Shown here: positions 32,319 to 42,121 of the stretch, one piece after another | How positions within the stretch are numbered: the first letter of the stretch is position 1 | Layout of the letters: each line of letters starts with the position of its first letter | DNA from: an uncultured Mesonia sp. | Lineage (GTDB): Bacteria; Bacteroidota; Bacteroidia; Flavobacteriales; Flavobacteriaceae | Assembly (NCBI GenBank): GCA_947499595.1 | Contig: CANMOY010000005.1 | Location: 1-64,000 of the forward strand | Length of the DNA stretch: 64,000 nucleotides | Reading direction: 5' to 3' | The notes under the pieces: model-generated | What the model saw: only the letters and a program-made list of their open reading frames with translations | Told to the model about the DNA's origin: nothing | Databases searched by the model: none | Program-made: the position numbers and the translations under genes

Positions 32319-34874
32319 TTAAGATTTTTTGGTCGTCTTCTTTGTCGTCGTTTTTTTCTTGGCCGTAGTTTTCTTTTTGGTAGCGGTTTTCTTTTTAGCT
32401 GGAGCCTTCTTTTTTGTAGTCTTTTTCTTTCCACCTGCCTTCTCAAGCATCGCCTTCACTTCTTCTAAAGTAAGGTTTTCGGCATCGGTGGTTTTAGGTA
32501 ATTCTACTTTGGTCTTTCCTTGGCTTAGTTTAAAACGACCCCATCTGGCTTTCTCTACCTTTATTCCTTCTTCTTCCCAGTGGTGAATCAGCTTATCGCG
32601 TTCTTTTTTCTTTTTGTCTTCGATTAGCTCGATAATATCGGATTCACTCAGGTTATCGAAATCGTATTTCTTATTTACATTGATAAAAATATTGTTCCAT
32701 TTGATATACGGACCAAAACGACCTACTCCTTTTTGCACGTCTTTACCCTCATAAGTATAAATAGGCGCATCGGCTTTTTCTTTAGCCTTGATCAATTCCA
32801 TCGCACGTTCAAACGTCACATCTAGCGGATCTTCGCCTTTGTCTAGCGAAACAAACTTTTTCCCATAACGCACATACGGACCGTAGCGACCGTTATTCAC
32901 CTCAACCGCTTCTTCTTGGTATTCACCCAATTTCTTAGGCAACTCAAACAAGGCCATAGCCTCTTCAAAGGTAATACTGTTTAAGGTCTGATCGGGTCCT
33001 AGGCTTGCAAATTGCGGTTTCTCCTCATCTTCAACCGAACCGATTTGCACCATGGGTCCGAATCTTCCTAATCGAGCACTTACAGGTTTACCCGTTTTGG
33101 GGTCTTTACCCAGTACGCGTTCTCCTACTTCGCGTTCGGCATTTTCGGCTACATCTTTTACGGTAGGATGAAACTCCTGATAAAAAGCCTGCATCATCTC
33201 CGTCCACTTCTCATTACCTTCGGCAATATCATCAAAATCCTGCTCTACTTTAGCGGTGAAATTATAATCTAAAATATTACTAAAGTGCTGTACTAAAAAG
33301 TCGTTCACCACCATACCTACATCGGTAGGGATAAGCTTACCTTTATCTGATCCTACCATTTCGGTTAGGCTTTTTTCGCTGTACTTGTCTTTTTTCAGCA
33401 CCAGCTTGGCATAGGCACGTTCTCTACCCTCTATACTTCCCTTCTCAATATACTTTCGGTTTTGGATAGTCGATATGGTGGGCGCATAAGTTGAAGGTCT
33501 ACCAATACCCAATTCTTCTAGTTTTTTAACCAATGAAGCCTCGGTATAGCGGGCGGGTGGGCGGGTAAATCTTTCTGTTGCGCTGATGTAGTTATTTTCG
33601 AGTTCATCGTTTACCTTCATCGCTGGTAAAAGACCTGCTTGCTCTTCTTCTTCATCATCGGTTCCCTCTAAATAAACTTTTAAGAATCCGTCAAATATCA
33701 AGATCTCACCATTCGCCGTAAATTGCTTATCGTGCTTATCGGCATCGATTTTCACCACAGTACGCTCCAATTTAGCATCGCTCATTTGCGAGGCAATGGC
33801 ACGTTTCCAAATGAGTTCGTATAAACGTTGTTGGTCTCTTTCTGCCGGTACGCTATGGTTTTCAAAATGCGTAGGTCTTATCGCCTCGTGCGCCTCTTGA
33901 GCACCTTTGGCTTTACCTTTATAATTACGCGGTTCTAAATATTCTTTACCGTAGGCGCTTTGAATCTCTTTTGCAGCCCCTTTTTTAGCCTCATCAGACA
34001 GGTTTACGCTATCGGTTCTCATATAAGTAATATGTCCGGCTTCGTATAAACGCTGCGCCATATTCATGGTTTTACTCACCGAAAAATACAATTTACGCGC
34101 GGCTTCCTGCTGCAAGGTAGAAGTGGTAAATGGCGGTGCTGGTTTTTTCTTGGCAGGCTTTTTAGTGAGGTCGGCTACCACATACTCAGCGCCGATATTT
34201 TGTTTTAAAAAGGCCTCGGCCTCTTCCTTGGTGTCAAAGTTTTTCGGGATTTTGGCTTTAAAGCTTTTGCCTTCTAGGGTTGCGAATTCCGCATCGATAC
34301 GGTAACTGGCTTTGGTTTTGAAATCGATGATTTCGCGTTCGCGTTCTACGATCAAACGTACCGAAACCGATTGCACACGTCCGGCCGAAAGTCCTCCCTT
34401 TACCTTGCGCCACAATACAGGCGAGAGCTCATAGCCCACTAACCGATCGAGCACCCTTCTTGCTTGTTGGGCATTCACCAGGTTGTAATCGATTTCTCTA
34501 GGGTTCTCTATAGCTTTGAGAATAGCATTTTTAGTAATTTCGTGAAAAACAATACGCTTGGTCTTACTCGGCTTTAAATCCAATTCCTCTGCCAGGTGCC
34601 AAGCAATAGCCTCTCCTTCGCGGTCTTCATCACTTGCGAGCCAAACGGTTTCTGAAGCCTCGGCTAGTTTTTTCAAGTTGCGCACCACATCTTTCTTATC
34701 TTTGTTAACCACATATTTGGGCTTGAAGTCTTTTTCTACATCTACCCCCAATTCTTTGGTAGGCAAATCGGCAATATGCCCGAAACTAGAAGCTACTTTA
34801 TAGTCTTTACCCAAAAACTTTTCAATGGTTTTGGCCTTCGCTGGTGACTCTACTATTACTAAATTTTTCGCCAT
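32319..34874 (-). CDS. topA: DNA topoisomerase I
   Basis: 851 residues from ATG 34874 (MAKNLVIVESPAKAKTIEKF); an ATG eight codons upstream is less likely. It relaxes negative supercoils by single-strand passage. The Toprim domain holds VIVESPAKAK and ASDEDREGEAIAWHL. The active-site Tyr is in HITYMRTDSVNLS (about 300). The zinc fingers of the E. coli enzyme are replaced by several TopA C-terminal repeats of the GRYGPYVRYG / GRFGPYIKW type. The tail (about 820-851) is a pure Lys/Thr/Ala run (KKKTTAKKK), probably for DNA binding. A -7-like TACTTTTG lies on the minus strand at 34896-34903. Confidence 0.95.
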   Translation of the reverse strand: MAKNLVIVESPAKAKTIEKFLGKDYKVASSFGHIADLPTKELGVDVEKDFKPKYVVNKDKKDVVRNLKKLAEASETVWLASDEDREGEAIAWHLAEELDLKPSKTKRIVFHEITKNAILKAIENPREIDYNLVNAQQARRVLDRLVGYELSPVLWRKVKGGLSAGRVQSVSVRLIVEREREIIDFKTKASYRIDAEFATLEGKSFKAKIPKNFDTKEEAEAFLKQNIGAEYVVADLTKKPAKKKPAPPFTTSTLQQEAARKLYFSVSKTMNMAQRLYEAGHITYMRTDSVNLSDEAKKGAAKEIQSAYGKEYLEPRNYKGKAKGAQEAHEAIRPTHFENHSVPAERDQQRLYELIWKRAIASQMSDAKLERTVVKIDADKHDKQFTANGEILIFDGFLKVYLEGTDDEEEEQAGLLPAMKVNDELENNYISATERFTRPPARYTEASLVKKLEELGIGRPSTYAPTISTIQNRKYIEKGSIEGRERAYAKLVLKKDKYSEKSLTEMVGSDKGKLIPTDVGMVVNDFLVQHFSNILDYNFTAKVEQDFDDIAEGNEKWTEMMQAFYQEFHPTVKDVAENAEREVGERVLGKDPKTGKPVSARLGRFGPMVQIGSVEDEEKPQFASLGPDQTLNSITFEEAMALFELPKKLGEYQEEAVEVNNGRYGPYVRYGKKFVSLDKGEDPLDVTFERAMELIKAKEKADAPIYTYEGKDVQKGVGRFGPYIKWNNIFINVNKKYDFDNLSESDIIELIEDKKKKERDKLIHHWEEEGIKVEKARWGRFKLSQGKTKVELPKTTDAENLTLEEVKAMLEKAGGKKKTTKKKAPAKKKTATKKKTTAKKKTTTKKTTKKS

Positions 34875-35075
34875 GCTTTCGTTTATTTGTATTTGCAAAA
34901 GTAGGAGAAATTTTTGATTTCTTTTTTCTTTACCGATTTTTAGTCCGCTTAAAGCGAAATAGAAACCAGTCTCATACGCCTTATCACAAAGCTTTTCGGC
35001 CTCAAAAAGAAATAAAAGCGCTTACTTGAATTTGACTGGAGGATGGTGGAATTGCATTTTATTTATTGCTGCCAG

Positions 35076-35107
35076 TTTGTCAGTAAATGAATTTACCCGT
35101 ATCTTTG
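35076..35107 (+). promoter_or_regulatory. Bacteroidota-type promoter of miaB
   Basis: TTTG at 35076-35079, 20-base spacer, TATCTTTG at 35100-35107, about 22 bp before the expected start of the leader of miaB (ATG at 35137). Confidence 0.65.
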
Positions 35108-35136
35108 GCGTTCAAATTTGATTAATAGCATAGAAT

Positions 35137-36582
35137 ATGGAGAAGGTGATCGACGAAACCCAGCAAGGCAGCGCCTTGGTTATGGAGCCCAACAAAGATA
35201 ACAGCCGAAAACTTTTTATTGAAAGTTACGGTTGCCAGATGAATTTTAGCGATAGTGAGATTGTAGCTTCCATCTTAGCCAAAGAAGGTTTTAACACCAC
35301 CGATAAATTAGAAGATGCCGATTTGGTATTGGTGAACACCTGCTCGATTCGAGAGAAAGCAGAGCAAACCGTGCGCAAACGTCTTGAAAAATACAACGCG
35401 GTAAAACGTCATAATCCCAGTATGAAAGTAGGGGTTTTAGGTTGTATGGCCGAGCGCTTAAAGAGCAAATTCTTAGAAGAAGAAAAAATAGTAGACCTGG
35501 TGGTAGGTCCAGATGCCTATAAAGACCTACCCAACCTCATTGAAGAAGTGGAGGCCGGCCGCAATGCCGTAAATGTAATTTTAAGCAAAGAAGAAACCTA
35601 TGCCGATGTTTCACCGGTGCGCTTGCAAAGCAACGGGGTTTCTGCTTTTGTATCGATTACCCGTGGTTGTGATAATATGTGTACCTTCTGTGTGGTGCCT
35701 TTTACCCGTGGTAGAGAACGTAGCCGTGACCCTCAAAGTATACTCGAAGAGGTAAACGACCTAGCGGCACGCGGTTTTAAAGAAATCACTTTACTAGGCC
35801 AGAATGTAGATAGTTATTTGTGGTATGGTGGTGGTCTAAAAAAAGATTTTGACAAAGCCAGTGAAATGCAAAAGGCTACAGCCGTAAACTTTGCCGGATT
35901 ATTAGATCAGGTAGCGAAGGCTCAGCCTAAGATGCGTATCCGCTTTTCTACCTCTAATCCGCAGGATATGACTTTAGATGTTATTGAGACCATGGCTAAA
36001 CACCAAAATATTTGTAAGTACATTCACCTGCCCGTACAAAGCGGTAGCGATCGTATTTTGAAAAAGATGAACCGTTTGCATACACGCGAAGAGTATTTTA
36101 CTTTGATTGATAATATTAGAAAAATCATACCCGATTGTGCGATTTCTCAGGATATGATTGCGGGATTCCCAACTGAAACCGAAGAAGATCATCAAGATAC
36201 GCTTTCGCTGATGGAATATGTGAAATACGATTTTGGTTTTATGTTTGCTTACTCGGAGCGCCCCGGAACGATGGCAGGTAGAAAGATGGAAGATGATGTA
36301 CCCGAGCCAGTAAAAAAACGAAGACTTCAAGAAATCATCGAGTTGCAACGCGAACATTCGTTGCACCGTACCCAACAACATTTGGGTAAGATAGAAGAAG
36401 TGCTTATCGAAAAGGAGTCTAAAAAATCTGACTTACATTGGAGTGGTAGAAACACCCAAAACACTATGGTGGTTTTTCCTAAAGATAATTATAAAGTAGG
36501 CGACTTTGTAAAGGTAAAGATTGAAGATTGTACCAGTGCCACCTTATTAGGAACCCCAGTTGGATATTCTGACAACAATTAA
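35137..36582 (+). CDS. miaB: tRNA-2-methylthio-N6-dimethylallyladenosine synthase
   Basis: 481 residues. This radical-SAM methylthiotransferase adds the 2-methylthio group to i6A37 of tRNAs. The N-terminal UPF0004 domain carries the three Cys of the auxiliary cluster ([27 protein letters not shown]). The radical SAM cluster is [10 protein letters not shown] (Cx3Cx2C). A TRAM domain ends the protein (about 410-478, [10 protein letters not shown]). The set of motifs matches MiaB rather than RimO or MtaB. It is monocistronic or leads into the sigma-54-type activator 94 bp downstream. Confidence 0.95.
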   Translation: MEKVIDETQQGSALVMEPNKDNSRKLFIESYGCQMNFSDSEIVASILAKEGFNTTDKLEDADLVLVNTCSIREKAEQTVRKRLEKYNAVKRHNPSMKVGVLGCMAERLKSKFLEEEKIVDLVVGPDAYKDLPNLIEEVEAGRNAVNVILSKEETYADVSPVRLQSNGVSAFVSITRGCDNMCTFCVVPFTRGRERSRDPQSILEEVNDLAARGFKEITLLGQNVDSYLWYGGGLKKDFDKASEMQKATAVNFAGLLDQVAKAQPKMRIRFSTSNPQDMTLDVIETMAKHQNICKYIHLPVQSGSDRILKKMNRLHTREEYFTLIDNIRKIIPDCAISQDMIAGFPTETEEDHQDTLSLMEYVKYDFGFMFAYSERPGTMAGRKMEDDVPEPVKKRRLQEIIELQREHSLHRTQQHLGKIEEVLIEKESKKSDLHWSGRNTQNTMVVFPKDNYKVGDFVKVKIEDCTSATLLGTPVGYSDNN

Positions 36583-36588
36583 AAATCG

Positions 36589-36609
36589 GGTACTCGCCTG
36601 CCGAGTACC
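36589..36609 (+). terminator. Hairpin between miaB and the activator gene
   Basis: GGTACTCG-cctgc-CGAGTACC, perfect 8-bp stem; only a weak T-rich tail follows, so it may be an attenuating rather than a full terminator. Confidence 0.45.
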
Positions 36610-36676
36610 TTATTCAATTTTGCCTCAAAGGCCTATCTTATTGGCGGTTTTTACCACCGATTTAATACCTTAAAAA

Positions 36677-37951
36677 ATGGAATCATTACAAGCAACCAAA
36701 CAGCGTTTTGAAATAATCGGCAACGATGCCGGGCTCAACCGAGCTATAGAAAAGGCTATGCAGGTAGCTCCTACCGATATTTCGGTATTGGTAACCGGTG
36801 AAAGCGGTGTAGGTAAAGAGAGTATTCCAAAAATCATACACTCGCTTTCTCATCGTAAACACGGTAAGTATATCGCCGTAAACTGTGGAGCCATACCCGA
36901 AGGAACAATTGACAGTGAGCTATTTGGTCACGAGAAGGGTGCCTTTACAGGGGCAACCCAAACCCGTAGCGGTTATTTTGAAGAAGCCGACGGCGGGACC
37001 ATCTTTTTAGACGAAGTAGGCGAATTGCCTTTGACCACCCAGGTGCGCTTATTGCGCGTACTCGAAAATGGTGAATTCATTAAAGTGGGTTCTTCTAAGG
37101 TGCAAAAAACCAATGTACGCATTGTAGCAGCAACCAATGTGAATATGTTTGAAGCCATTAAAAAAGAAAAGTTTCGGGAAGACCTGTATTATCGTTTGAG
37201 CACGATTGAGATTCACCTTCCCCCTTTGAGGGAAAGAAAAGGCGATATTCATTTATTGTTTAGAAAATTCGCTTCCGATTTTGCTTTAAAATATAAAATG
37301 CCCAGCATACGCTTAGATGAGGCTGCTGTAAATACTTTAGTCAAATATCGCTGGAGCGGAAATATACGTCAGTTGCGCAATGTAGCCGAACAAATATCGG
37401 TATTAGAACAAAACCGAAGCATCGATGCGCAAACCTTGGCAGAATACTTACCTCAAGCAGGAAGCAACCTTCCTGCCGTGGTAGAAAACAAAAAAAGCGA
37501 AAGCGACTTTAGTAACGAACGAGAGATTTTATATAAAATCTTGTTTGATATGAAGAGCGATTTAAACGACTTAAAAAAGCTTACCTTAGAACTCATGCAG
37601 AGCGGTAATAGCGCCGATTTAAAAGATGAGCACGAAGGGCTTATCAATAAAATATACGGTCAAAGCAAAGAGCAAGAAGCTTACGAGGAAGAGTTTGATG
37701 AGCAGATGGAGATATTGCAATTGGGAAATGAAAGCAACAAAACTCCGACAGAACCGGTAAATACAGCACCCGATCCTTATGATTTTGCCGAAGAGATTGA
37801 AGAAGAGGAAACCCTGTCTTTACAAGAAAAAGAAATCGAACTGATTAGAAAGTCGCTCGAACGTCATGACGGTAAGCGCAAAGCTGCGGCTGAAGAATTA
37901 GGCATTAGCGAACGCACCTTGTACCGCAAAATAAAACAATATAAATTGTAA
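36677..37951 (+). CDS. Sigma-54-dependent transcriptional activator (AAA+)
   Basis: 424 residues without a receiver or sensor domain at the N-terminus. The AAA+ core begins at once: Walker A GESGVGKE (41-48), the sigma-54 contact loop GAFTGA (88-93), Walker B GGTIFLDE (106-113), and an Arg-rich RKGDIHLLFRKF segment. A long acidic linker (about 270-385, rich in Glu/Asp) separates it from the Fis-type helix-turn-helix at the end (RKAAAEELGISERTLYRKIK). It should remodel RpoN-RNA polymerase at distant enhancers. Its stop overlaps the start of lptE by one base, so envelope genes may be under its operon. The signal it responds to is unknown. Confidence 0.9.
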   Translation: MESLQATKQRFEIIGNDAGLNRAIEKAMQVAPTDISVLVTGESGVGKESIPKIIHSLSHRKHGKYIAVNCGAIPEGTIDSELFGHEKGAFTGATQTRSGYFEEADGGTIFLDEVGELPLTTQVRLLRVLENGEFIKVGSSKVQKTNVRIVAATNVNMFEAIKKEKFREDLYYRLSTIEIHLPPLRERKGDIHLLFRKFASDFALKYKMPSIRLDEAAVNTLVKYRWSGNIRQLRNVAEQISVLEQNRSIDAQTLAEYLPQAGSNLPAVVENKKSESDFSNEREILYKILFDMKSDLNDLKKLTLELMQSGNSADLKDEHEGLINKIYGQSKEQEAYEEEFDEQMEILQLGNESNKTPTEPVNTAPDPYDFAEEIEEEETLSLQEKEIELIRKSLERHDGKRKAAAEELGISERTLYRKIKQYKL

Positions 37952-38460
37952 TGATGCAGAAATTTTTAAAGCTTTGTTTGGTATGTGCAAGTCTGTTGAC
38001 TTTGCAAGCCTGTGGTATTTATAGTTTTACGGGTGCCGATACCGGAGATGCCGAAAGCTTTCAGGTAAATTTATTCCAAAACACTGCCAGTTTGGTAGAG
38101 CCTGGAATAGAACGAAGTTTTACCAATGCGCTACAAGACCGTATTCAAAACCAAACCAGCTTGAGTTTAACCAATACGGGAGGAGATTTGGTATATGAAG
38201 GAGAAATCACACAATATTATATTGCACCGATGACGGCTACCAGTAGCAATACCGCTGCCGAAAACCGACTGACCATTGCGGTTAACGTACGTTTTTATAA
38301 TAACTTAGACCCAGAGAAAGATTTTGAAAAGCAATTCTCTTTCTATTGGGATTATCCTGCCAACCAACAATTGGTAGGAAGCACCTTGGATACCGCACTC
38401 GATGAAATCTTTTTAAGGCTTACTCAAGATGTGTTTAATGCCTCCTTAACCAATTGGTAA
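37951..38460 (+). CDS. lptE: LPS-assembly lipoprotein LptE
   Basis: 169 residues. Signal peptide and lipobox LTLQAC with C21, followed by GIYSFTGAD, the typical start of LptE in Bacteroidota. The alpha/beta body (about 35-165) contains NLFQNTASLVEPGIERSFTNALQD and NRLTIAVNVRFYNNLDPEKDFE. LptE plugs the LptD barrel that inserts LPS into the outer membrane. It is co-directional and overlapping with the activator and 6 bp before the next gene. Confidence 0.88.
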   Translation: MMQKFLKLCLVCASLLTLQACGIYSFTGADTGDAESFQVNLFQNTASLVEPGIERSFTNALQDRIQNQTSLSLTNTGGDLVYEGEITQYYIAPMTATSSNTAAENRLTIAVNVRFYNNLDPEKDFEKQFSFYWDYPANQQLVGSTLDTALDEIFLRLTQDVFNASLTNW

Positions 38461-38466
38461 TCGAAA

Positions 38467-39318
38467 ATGATAGATAAGGCTACTTTTAATGCACAATTAG
38501 AAAAAGAAACTACCGATAGTCTCCCTTCTAGTCAATATGCCGAGCTATTGGAAGAATACCCTTATTTTCAAGCTGCACGTGCTTTGTACCTAAAGGCTCT
38601 TAAAAAGGAAAATAGTTTTAGCTATAACCATGCTTTAAAAGTCACAGCAGCTTATACCGAAGACCGAGGTGTTTTATTCGACTATATCACCTCACCGGTT
38701 TTTAAGCAATTGGAAAAGGCGCGACAGATCAAAATCCGCTTAAGCGAAGAACTGGAATCAGATTTATCGCTAGCCCCCGAAGAAGCCAGCAAGGTATTTG
38801 ATCCCGATCTATTTCAACCCGAGAAGGCAGAAGAGCCTAAAGCAAGCGAGCTGGAGGACTCAAACGCCGCAGATCAAAACCAAGCTCCTGTTACAGAAGA
38901 TGTATTGGAAAGCGGACGCCCACTAACTTTTGACCGCCAAGAGACCCATAGCTTTAGCGAGTGGTTGAAACTCACTCAAGCTCAACCTATTGATAGAGCT
39001 GCTGCCAAAGCAGAAGTGTCAGCCAGCAGCGAATCATCGACTGTACCTCCTAAGAAATTTGAATTGATCGATAAATTTATTGCGAGTAACCCAAAAATAA
39101 TTCCGTCTAAAGAACCGGTAGGAAAGCCCGAAGGCCTGCAGACTACCCCTTTAAATACGGACTTAATGACTGAAACTTTGGCGCGAGTTTACTTGGAACA
39201 AAAAAATTATTCTAAAGCAATTCAAGCTTTTAAAATATTAATTTTGAAAAATCCCGAAAAAAGTAGTTTATTTGCAGACCAGATTCGAGCAATCGAAAAA
39301 TTACAAGAAAAACATTAG
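38467..39318 (+). CDS. TPR-like hypothetical protein
   Basis: 283 residues, soluble, no signal peptide. The N-terminal 90 residues are helical (YAELLEEYPYFQAARALYLKAL) and look like a degenerate TPR region. The middle is an acidic, low-complexity linker (about 100-190), and a single recognisable TPR closes the protein (LARVYLEQKNYSKAIQAFKILILKNPEKSS). No function can be assigned. Its fixed place between lptE and secG is typical of Flavobacteriia and suggests a role at the envelope or secretion machinery, which is inference. Confidence 0.75.
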   Translation: MIDKATFNAQLEKETTDSLPSSQYAELLEEYPYFQAARALYLKALKKENSFSYNHALKVTAAYTEDRGVLFDYITSPVFKQLEKARQIKIRLSEELESDLSLAPEEASKVFDPDLFQPEKAEEPKASELEDSNAADQNQAPVTEDVLESGRPLTFDRQETHSFSEWLKLTQAQPIDRAAAKAEVSASSESSTVPPKKFELIDKFIASNPKIIPSKEPVGKPEGLQTTPLNTDLMTETLARVYLEQKNYSKAIQAFKILILKNPEKSSLFADQIRAIEKLQEKH

Positions 39319-39320
39319 AT

Positions 39321-39674
39321 ATGAGCACATTTGGAATATTTTTAGTTTTAATCGTTATCGTAGCCTTTTTATTGGTAGTTGTTATTATGGTACAAAACCC
39401 TAAGGGAGGCGGACTTTCTTCTTCTTTTGGAGGCGGTGGCGGCCAGCAAATGGGTGGTGTTAAGAAAACCACTGATTTTTTAGATAAGAGTACGTGGACA
39501 TTAGCTACGGTTTTATTGGTGCTTATCTTACTTTCTAACGTAACCATTATGGGTACAGGAAGTGCCGAAGAATCTAGAATCATAGGCGGCGATCAAGAAG
39601 CTACTCCAATTGAAGCTCCTGTTCCTAACCCGACTACACCAACTACAGAAAACACCACAGGCGAGCAGAACTAA
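39321..39674 (+). CDS. secG: Protein-export membrane protein SecG
   Basis: 117 residues with two membrane helices (about 4-24 and 56-74) joined by the diagnostic glycine-rich cytoplasmic loop [21 protein letters not shown]. It stabilises SecYE during translocation. The tail (about 85-117) is Pro/Thr-rich and acidic, common in this phylum. Start 3 bp after the previous stop; a terminator follows. Confidence 0.93.
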   Translation: MSTFGIFLVLIVIVAFLLVVVIMVQNPKGGGLSSSFGGGGGQQMGGVKKTTDFLDKSTWTLATVLLVLILLSNVTIMGTGSAEESRIIGGDQEATPIEAPVPNPTTPTTENTTGEQN

Positions 39675-39696
39675 GCCTTACTTTATAAAGTTTACC

Positions 39697-39740
39697 AATG
39701 CCATCTGTCACTTAAAAATGACAAGATGGCATTTTTTTTT
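39697..39740 (+). terminator. Terminator of the activator-lptE-secG operon
   Basis: AATGCCATCTGTCA pairs with TGACAAGATGGCATT (one bulge), followed by nine T. The T run also supplies the -33 element of groES. Confidence 0.85.
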
Positions 39741-39766
39741 GCCCTTATTAGACTGGCATACTTTTG
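39738..39766 (+). promoter_or_regulatory. Promoter of groES-groEL
   Basis: TTTG (39738-39741), 17-base spacer, TACTTTTG (39759-39766). Matches the Bacteroidota primary-sigma consensus; no CIRCE operator is visible before groES. Confidence 0.6.
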
Positions 39767-39810
39767 GGAATAATGCTGAGCAGAAATTAATAACATTAAA
39801 ACAAATACAT

Positions 39811-40086
39811 ATGGCATTAACATTTAAACCCTTAGCAGACCGCGTGGTGATAGAGCCCGTAGCTGCCGAAACGAAAACCGCTTCTGGTATTTACATTCCT
39901 GACTCTGCAAAAGAGAAACCACAGCAAGGAAAAGTAATCGCTGTAGGAAAGGGAACCAAAGAACATGATATGACCGTTGCAGAAGGCGATATGGTTCTTT
40001 ACGGAAAGTTTTCTGGAACCGAATTAAAGCTTGACGGTAAGGATTATTTAATTATGCGTGAGACTGAAATTTTAGGAATACTCTAA
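39811..40086 (+). CDS. groES: Co-chaperonin GroES
   Basis: 91 residues from ATG 39811 ([16 protein letters not shown]). The longer open frame beginning at 39610 overlaps secG and the terminator and is not real. [19 protein letters not shown] is the mobile loop that binds Gro[11 protein letters not shown] and [10 protein letters not shown] are core strands. It caps the GroEL ring as a heptamer. 50 bp before groEL. Confidence 0.96.
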   Translation: MALTFKPLADRVVIEPVAAETKTASGIYIPDSAKEKPQQGKVIAVGKGTKEHDMTVAEGDMVLYGKFSGTELKLDGKDYLIMRETEILGIL

Positions 40087-40124
40087 TCTGTTCACCTCTT
40101 TAAAACTTGTATTGAAACAATTAA

Positions 40125-41777
<1,653 letters not shown>

Positions 41778-41803
41778 ACCAATTATCATATCTTATAATA
41801 CTC

Positions 41804-41837
41804 AAAACAGCTCGTCTTTCGACGGGCTGTTTTTTTT
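41804..41837 (+). terminator. groEL terminator
   Basis: ACAGCTCGTC-tttc-GACGGGCTGT followed by T run. Confidence 0.85.
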
Positions 41838-41839
41838 AT

Positions 41840-42060
41840 GCCTCGACCTTTTGAGCCTAATATAATTTTAACCTTGTACCAAAACGAATCTGACCAATAT
41901 AATGCAAGAAAGTGGCAGCTTTTCTATCCTTAATCCGCAGTAATCGAGCAATTGATGCACTTCTTTTGGGTGTGCCGTGGTTAAATCGTTTAACTCTTCT
42001 TCAATAAACTAGGTAAATCAGTTAAACTTTATTTAGATATAAATGCAGGTTCAAAATCAT
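41840..42060 (-). other. Gene-free stretch, possible short coding relic
   Basis: No intact ORF. On the minus strand one frame reads EEELNDLTTAHPKEVHQLLD followed by YCGLRIEKLPLSC, which looks protein-like, perhaps the C-terminal part of a lost gene (a sulfotransferase-like DL..xPxxxxxxLLDYCGL pattern), but too little remains to name it. Confidence 0.25.
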
Positions 42061-42063
42061 AGG

Positions 42064-42094
42064 CAAAAAAAAATTCCCCTTGTGAGGGGAATTT
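42064..42094 (-). terminator. Terminator of the export operon
   Basis: AAATTCCCC-ttgt-GAGGGGAATTT with a T run on the minus strand, 28 bp after the kinase stop. Confidence 0.85.
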
Positions 42095-42121
42095 AAAGTA
42101 TACTTGGTAGGATTAAGGAAA

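Noticed and set aside
39610-39810. N-terminal extension of GroES
   Set aside because: It overlaps secG and crosses a terminator and the groES promoter; the real start is at 39811.
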